16,866 nt of DNA from JAGXSE01 sp040757295 (GTDB lineage: Bacteria > Bacillota > PH28-bin88): positions 1 to 16,866 of the forward strand of contig JBFLXH010000054.1 of the NCBI GenBank assembly GCA_040757295.1. The letters are read 5' to 3'. Below, in pieces: positions 13,647 to 16,866 of the stretch. Made by a program: the position numbers and the translations under genes. Within the stretch, counting starts at the first letter, position 1. Each line of letters starts with the position of its first letter. The notes beneath the pieces were generated by a model, which was not told where the DNA came from, made no database searches, and worked only from the letters and a program-made list of their open reading frames with translations.

Positions 13647-14795
13647 TCAGTTAGCGGAGCTTGGCGAGGCCCTGGGGGTGCTAGATTTGCTCAATGGTTT
13701 TTGGCACTTGGGGCATTTAGAGACATCTCTCCCTAGCAGGAGAGAAAGGACTTCAAGGATACTGAGGCCCTCGTACTTAGGTTTGTACACGGGACTACTG
13801 GTCAATTTTCTGCAGAGAACGAGCTTCGTCTTCTTGTTTCGCGACGCCAGTATGCCGTAGTACCTGACCTTAACAAAACGGCGGGGGAGGACATGCATCA
13901 GGAATCTTCGGACAAACTCTGGTCCCTGAAGAGTAAGAGACTTTTGTTTCTGGTCATCCTTATTGTCCCGCACCTTAATGGTGACTGTTTCCTCGTCTAT
14001 ACTGGCGATTCTGGAGTTGGAGATGGCAATACGATGAGTGTAACGCCCAAGGTAGTCGATGACTGCCGCGGGTCCAGCAAGCGCCCCTTTGCTGTAGGAG
14101 TACCAATTCTTCTTGTAGCAATCGTCCAACAACTTCTTGAATGCCTGTGGTTCCTGAAATGCCTCTAGGTCTCCGTGGAAGCCAAGCCGCTGTTCCTTAT
14201 AGTGCTGCTTAAGATAATACAGATACTTGCCCCTAAACATCTTGGAGAGCACCTTCACGGGAATGAAGAACTCTTTACTGCTGCTTTTCCACTTGTTAAG
14301 CTTCGTAAGCCCACCTGCCATAACCACAGCATGGATGTGTGGGTGGTAGTGCAAGTCCTGACCCCAGGTGTGGAGTATGCAGAAAAAACCTGGCTGGGCT
14401 CCGAGATACTTGGGATCTAGGCTTAGCTCGGAAATTGTTTGTGAGACGGCTTTGTACATCAAGGGGTAGAGCAGGGACTGGTTCTGGTAGATCAAGCTTT
14501 GGAGCTCTTCGGGCATGGTAAATACGACATGGAAGTACGGAGCGTCAATTGCATCCTTACGTCTCTGGTCTACCCAAATAGTTCTGGCTACGCCTTGGCA
14601 CATAGGGCAATGCCTATCGCGGCAGGAGTTGTAGTAAACATCCGTATGTCCACACTCACAGGTAGAGATATGCCCACCTAACGCGGATGTCTTGCATTCC
14701 AGGATGCTATTGGCAGCCTTTGCTTGCTGTGATGTCGGCTTGTGATGAGCCAAATAGCTGGGGTAGAAGTTCTGGAAAACTTCCTGTACGGTCAT
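13647..14795 (-). CDS. IS91-family Y2 (HUH) transposase
   Basis: This 382-residue rolling-circle transposase nicks one strand with tyrosine and moves single-stranded DNA. An N-terminal zinc-binding part holds CECGH (46-50) and CRDRHCPMC (58-66). The HUH metal motif is HPHIH (151-155), preceded by WGQDLHY. The two catalytic tyrosines are Tyr248 and Tyr252 in DYLGRYTHRIAISNSR, the Y-x3-Y arrangement of IS91/IS801 proteins. A second Cys pair (CPKC) lies near the C-terminus, after which the tail is low-complexity Ser/Pro. All key residues are present, so the enzyme may be active. The start at 14795 overlaps the recombinase stop (ATGA) and has no good ribosome site, so it probably relies on coupled translation; losing the upstream gene's 5' end may reduce its expression. 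Confidence 0.93.
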   Translation of the reverse strand: MTVQEVFQNFYPSYLAHHKPTSQQAKAANSILECKTSALGGHISTCECGHTDVYYNSCRDRHCPMCQGVARTIWVDQRRKDAIDAPYFHVVFTMPEELQSLIYQNQSLLYPLMYKAVSQTISELSLDPKYLGAQPGFFCILHTWGQDLHYHPHIHAVVMAGGLTKLNKWKSSSKEFFIPVKVLSKMFRGKYLYYLKQHYKEQRLGFHGDLEAFQEPQAFKKLLDDCYKKNWYSYSKGALAGPAAVIDYLGRYTHRIAISNSRIASIDEETVTIKVRDNKDDQKQKSLTLQGPEFVRRFLMHVLPRRFVKVRYYGILASRNKKTKLVLCRKLTSSPVYKPKYEGLSILEVLSLLLGRDVSKCPKCQKPLSKSSTPRASPSSAN

Positions 14796-15121
14796 TTGGA
14801 ATCTAGAGGACTCTTAATCCCCATTATGCTTTTTGAGGTCAGGTGAAGATAGCCTGCGGTGGTTCCAAATCCTCTATGGCCAAGCATATGCTGAACATGA
14901 ACCGGTTCTACGCCATTTTCTAGTGAATGTGTAGCAAAACAGTGTCGTAGGGTATGAGCAGAAATTCTAGAATCAAGCTTTAGTCTGTCACGCAGTTTGA
15001 TGATGGTGTTCTTGATGGTCTTGACATGAACATGGTCATCAGGATTTAAGCCGGTAAATAACCAATCCTGTAGCGTATACTTGCTGCCGGAGCGATAGGC
15101 CTTGAAGTAAGCTCGCAGTGG
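14792..15121 (-). pseudogene. Tyrosine recombinase (XerC/D-like integrase), N-terminally truncated
   Basis: The frame encodes about 109 residues beginning LRAYFKAYRSGSKYTLQDWL and ends at a TGA overlapping the transposase ATG. It contains the second half of the catalytic domain: SAHTLRHCFATHSLENG has the His-x-x-Arg catalytic pair, MLGHRGFGTTAGYLHLT has the second His and the nucleophilic Tyr. The N-terminal core-binding domain and the first catalytic Arg are missing. Upstream of the Pro codon at 15119-15121 the frame runs a few residues to a stop and no longer resembles the family. A phage-integrase-like gene directly before an IS91-type transposase is a recurring arrangement, so the two probably formed one element before truncation. 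Confidence 0.88.
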
Positions 15122-15153
15122 GTTGTTATACGTTAAATTAAACGATCATACGA

Positions 15154-15216
15154 AAGTCAAATTATTTGATCTAGATTTCGATTAGAATAAATGATCATTT
15201 CAAATAGATTTGACTT
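15154..15216. repeat. Imperfect inverted repeat between recombinase and ATPase remnants
   Basis: AAGTCAAAT (15154-15162) pairs with ATTTGACTT (15208-15216). The next bases, TATTTGA on the left, continue pairing after a one-base bulge, making a stem of about 16 bp over a 31-base AT-rich loop. A hairpin-forming TTGGGTGCTCTGCCCCCAA follows at about 15218. Position suggests a transposon end or the end of its transcription unit. Confidence 0.5.
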
Positions 15217-15378
15217 AATTGGGTGCTCTGCCCCCAAACCCCCGGGATTTATCGCCTTAGTTCTCCAAAGGGTTTTAATAGAGAATAGGGTGATAAGCAT
15301 AACATCACCCCATTCCCGCCCTTTTATAGAACCCTGGCAGGCGCTCAGGTTGCTTCCCAGCAGAGCCCTATCCTCCAT
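15157..15378 (-). other. Gap after the ATPase gene with one doubtful 73-codon frame
   Basis: Related transposons often carry a small third gene after the ATPase. Here the only frame starts ATG 15378, reads MEDRALLGSNLSACQGSIKG and ends near the inverted repeat. It has no convincing ribosome site, no zinc-finger Cys pairs and no family I recognise. It may be a decayed scrap or not a gene at all. Confidence 0.15.
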
Positions 15379-15401
15379 GCCAGGTAAGAGCCATATGATT
15401 A

Positions 15402-16208
15402 TTAACCGATATGGGAATCCTCCTGAACCGTTTGAATGATGTCGGCATCAATAGCCCTTAGTTTTTTTTGATAACCCACCAATAATGATTTTTCAGCAAG
15501 GTTATTCACCTTCCTTGGTAAGCCATTGGCAAAAGCCGCAATAGCTTCCACAGCATCTGCTGTGAAAAGCGGCTCTTCGACCCCAGCCACTTTTAAAAGG
15601 GCGGTCAGATAAGCCCTTGTCTCCTCTTTGGTCATACCTTTAAAACCGTAACTAATAGTAATCCTTTGCCGTAATGGTTCATTGATCTGAAGAGCTAGTT
15701 GGCTTAAAAAAGCAGACTGCCCGGCCAAAAGGACCATAGCATAATTCTTCGAGTCCATCAGGAAGTTAAACAAAAGCCGTAAGTCATTTAGAATAGCGTT
15801 TTGGATAAACTGTGCTTCATCGATAATTACAAAGGTGGTTATGTTCTTCTGATGGTGGGCGTTAGCGATATAGTCCTGGATCTGGTGAAACATATCCACT
15901 TTTCTAAACCTGGGCTCCAAACCAAGTCCTACTGCCAGGTGGCGATAGAAATCAGTTACAGTCACCGAAGAAAGGGGCAGGTAGACAATCTTAAAGAGCT
16001 GGGGGTTTAACTTGGCGGTAAAGGTCCGGATACTGGTGGTTTTACCCGAGCCAGGTTCTCCATACAAAAGCGCAAACCCCTTGGCTGACTTAAAATATTC
16101 CATACGTGAAGAGAACTGTTTATAGTCATTGGATTCAAACACATGTTCTGCCTGAATGCTTTTATCAAAGGGATTTAGGGTCATGCCATAGAAGGCCTTG
16201 TAGGTCAA
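15402..16208 (-). CDS. ExeA-like AAA ATPase, transposition protein (TnpB/TniB/IstB-type role)
   Basis: This ATPase of 268 residues probably helps select target DNA and activate the DDE transposase encoded just upstream. The start MTYKAFYGMTLNPFDKS is the usual opening of transposon-borne ExeA-family proteins. Walker A is GEPGSGKTT (50-58). Walker B is VIIDEAQ (127-133). LRQRITISYGF (179-189) carries the arginines after the sensor region, and GLPRKVNNLAEKSLL is the C-terminal lid helix. The start is TTG 16208: GGGGGAGGTGA lies six bases upstream and TTGA overlaps the transposase stop. A later in-frame ATG would lose the conserved start. The gene looks intact, while its partner is truncated. 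It is not ExeA of type II secretion; no secretion genes are present. Confidence 0.88.
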   Translation of the reverse strand: MTYKAFYGMTLNPFDKSIQAEHVFESNDYKQFSSRMEYFKSAKGFALLYGEPGSGKTTSIRTFTAKLNPQLFKIVYLPLSSVTVTDFYRHLAVGLGLEPRFRKVDMFHQIQDYIANAHHQKNITTFVIIDEAQFIQNAILNDLRLLFNFLMDSKNYAMVLLAGQSAFLSQLALQINEPLRQRITISYGFKGMTKEETRAYLTALLKVAGVEEPLFTADAVEAIAAFANGLPRKVNNLAEKSLLVGYQKKLRAIDADIIQTVQEDSHIG

Positions 16209-16732
16209 TTTGGCTCACCTCCCCCGTAAAGGAGAGCATAATCAATCTGTTGTCTTTCATTTTGACGGCGGATAATCCTTGAGTTATCCACTGGTTTTAC
16301 GGGGTAAACGGTAACAAGCGATGATGTCTCACCCACCTTTACATAGGCTTTTGAGGAATCTTCCGGATCATAACGGACGGTAATGGATTGACCGATTAAA
16401 GATTGGGGAACCTCATACACCTGTTTTAACAACGCGATGGTGGCATCCTTTTTCACTTTGCGGATAGCTTCATGCAAAAACACCTGTTCCAAACTTTCCG
16501 TTGAGGAAACAAATCTAAAGAGATGTTTATCCTTTAAGTACCGATCCATCGGTGATTGTCCTTCCAGGGAGGCATGGGGGCGCAGGTTGTAAGTAGACTC
16601 TGCATATGCTAAAAACTTTTGATTTAGCTCTGTTAGGGAATGGATTTCCGCTAGGTCAAGGGAACTTAGAAACTGCAGCCTAATAGTCCGAAACGCCCTT
16701 TCAATTTTACCGTTGTAATGTAAAGCTTTACA
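16205..16732 (-). pseudogene. C-terminal part of a DDE (rve) transposase, 5'-truncated
   Basis: The open frame covers about 175 residues and begins right after an in-frame TAA at 16733-16735. It opens ALHYNGKIERAFRTIRLQFL; the Glu in GKIERAFRT is the third catalytic acid of the DDE core, so the first two Asp residues and the N-terminal DNA-binding domains are missing. YNLRPHASLEGQSPMDRYL is the standard end of the integrase core (N-x-R-P-H), and the rest is the Mu-C/Tn7-TnsB-like beta-barrel, with ITVRYDPED and AYVKVG. Its stop overlaps the ATPase start. An internal ATG at 16549 would give 114 residues without catalytic residues. Whole family members have roughly 450 residues or more, so most of the gene is gone and this copy cannot transpose on its own. 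Confidence 0.88.
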
Positions 16733-16735
16733 TTA
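16716..16735. repeat. Perfect 20-bp palindrome at the transposase truncation point
   Basis: TAATGTAAAGCTTTACATTA is fully self-complementary. One half encodes the Ala-Leu-His of the transposase remnant; the other half lies just beyond where homology ends. The AATGTAAAG core recurs in the two ends of the nearby 94-bp element, so the break may have formed by recombination at this short shared sequence. Confidence 0.75.
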
Positions 16736-16744
16736 GAAAGGTTA

Positions 16745-16838
16745 TGTATAGTAAATGATAATGTAAAGTAAGTCTGTTGAAAGCCCGAGAATAGAAGAAT
16801 TTTTATGGATTTACTTTACATTATCATAATTATATACA
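16745..16838. mobile_element. 94-bp miniature inverted-end element (MITE-like)
   Basis: From the left edge the sequence starts TGTATAGTAAATGATAATG; from the right edge, on the minus strand, it starts TGTATATAATTATGATAATG, and both continue TAAAGTAA. ATGATAATGTAAAGTAA (16755-16771) and TTACTTTACATTATCAT (16811-16827) are exact inverted copies of 17 bp, 39 bases apart. TGT...ACA borders are those of Tn7/Tn5053/Mu-like transposons. It carries no gene. No clear 5-bp target duplication is seen (GGTTA left, ACTAA right). It is probably an internal-deletion product of an ExeA-type transposon. Confidence 0.6.
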
Positions 16839-16866
16839 ACTAACGGAAATTTTTTAGCCAATCTAG

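Larger units (their letters stand above)
13385..15123 (-). mobile_element. IS91-family (IS801/IS1294-like) element, 5'-truncated
   Basis: The element comprises the non-coding left part, a Y2 HUH transposase and the C-terminal part of a tyrosine recombinase, with the two genes overlapping by ATGA on the minus strand. IS91-type elements move by rolling-circle-like replication without target duplications, so neither end can be set from the sequence alone; the left limit is approximate. The right limit is where recombinase homology stops (about 15121) and a TGT that may be another transposon's end begins. Confidence 0.6.
15124..16735 (-). mobile_element. Remnant of an ExeA-ATPase/DDE-transposase transposon
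   Basis: Two adjacent minus-strand genes, a truncated rve-type DDE transposase and an intact ExeA-like AAA ATPase, form the core of a Mu/Tn7/IS21-like two-protein transposon. The low-coordinate end is placed at 15124, where a TGT directly follows the broken recombinase; TGT...ACA ends are usual in this superfamily, but that placement is inference. The high-coordinate end is lost at the transposase truncation near 16730. Confidence 0.55.

Noticed and set aside
13468..14681. Several plus-strand frames of 60-130 codons opposite the IS91-type transposase
   Set aside because: They lie antisense to a gene with clear catalytic motifs, lack ribosome sites and resemble no protein family.
15402..16208. 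ExeA-like ATPase as a type II secretion component
   Set aside because: Its stop/start overlap with a DDE transposase remnant and the absence of secretion genes show that it belongs to a transposon.

Overview
The window looks like a chromosomal segment of an anaerobic, Gram-positive-lineage bacterium, probably a clostridial or Peptococcaceae relative of Desulfotomaculum, Pelotomaculum or Moorella. The basis is protein style: a GalU close to the Firmicute type, an EpsL-M-N-C-like gene order, an ExeA-ATPase transposon and an AbrB-PIN antitoxin module. Start codons are often GTG or TTG behind strong AGGAGG-like sites, and base composition swings between GC-rich and AT-rich blocks. No rRNA, tRNA or CRISPR array is visible, so the genus is inference.

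Positions 1-11952 are a surface-polysaccharide cluster, entirely on the plus strand. In order it encodes a UDP-GlcNAc 2-epimerase (wecB type), a GT4 glycosyltransferase, a multi-spanning Wzy-like repeat-unit polymerase, the C-terminal scrap of a lost glycosyltransferase, an intact EpsD-like GT4 glycosyltransferase, a 33-codon ORF coupled to galE, and galE. Then come a monotopic phosphoglycosyl transferase (PglC/EpsL), a PglD/EpsM acetyltransferase, a PglE/EpsN aminotransferase, a PglF/EpsC 4,6-dehydratase and galU. The C/D/E/F set is a complete predicted route from UDP-GlcNAc to UDP-di-N-acetylbacillosamine and its transfer as a sugar phosphate to undecaprenyl phosphate. The two GT4 enzymes would extend that lipid-linked sugar and the Wzy-like protein would polymerise it. 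GalE, GalU and WecB supply further nucleotide sugars. No flippase is in the window. The AT-rich second glycosyltransferase and polymerase, followed by the glycosyltransferase scrap, suggest that serotype-determining genes were swapped.

Positions 11953-13303 are a defence/stability island. A short HigA-like remnant is followed by a textbook sigma-A promoter and a tight four-gene operon: an intact AbrB/MazE-fold antitoxin, a collapsed PIN-domain toxin of 45 codons, a minimal nucleotidyltransferase (MNT) and a HEPN protein. Start and stop codons overlap at all three junctions.

Positions 13304-16866 are a mobile-element graveyard. It holds a cluster of four TATGCACAAG repeats and an IS91-family Y2 (HUH) transposase on the minus strand. 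The transposase overlaps, by ATGA, a tyrosine recombinase whose 5' part is missing. Next is the remnant of an ExeA-type transposon, also on the minus strand: an AAA ATPase is intact, but only the last third or so of the DDE transposase survives. Beyond it lies a 94-bp element bounded by near-identical inverted TGTATA ends, apparently a miniature non-autonomous element.
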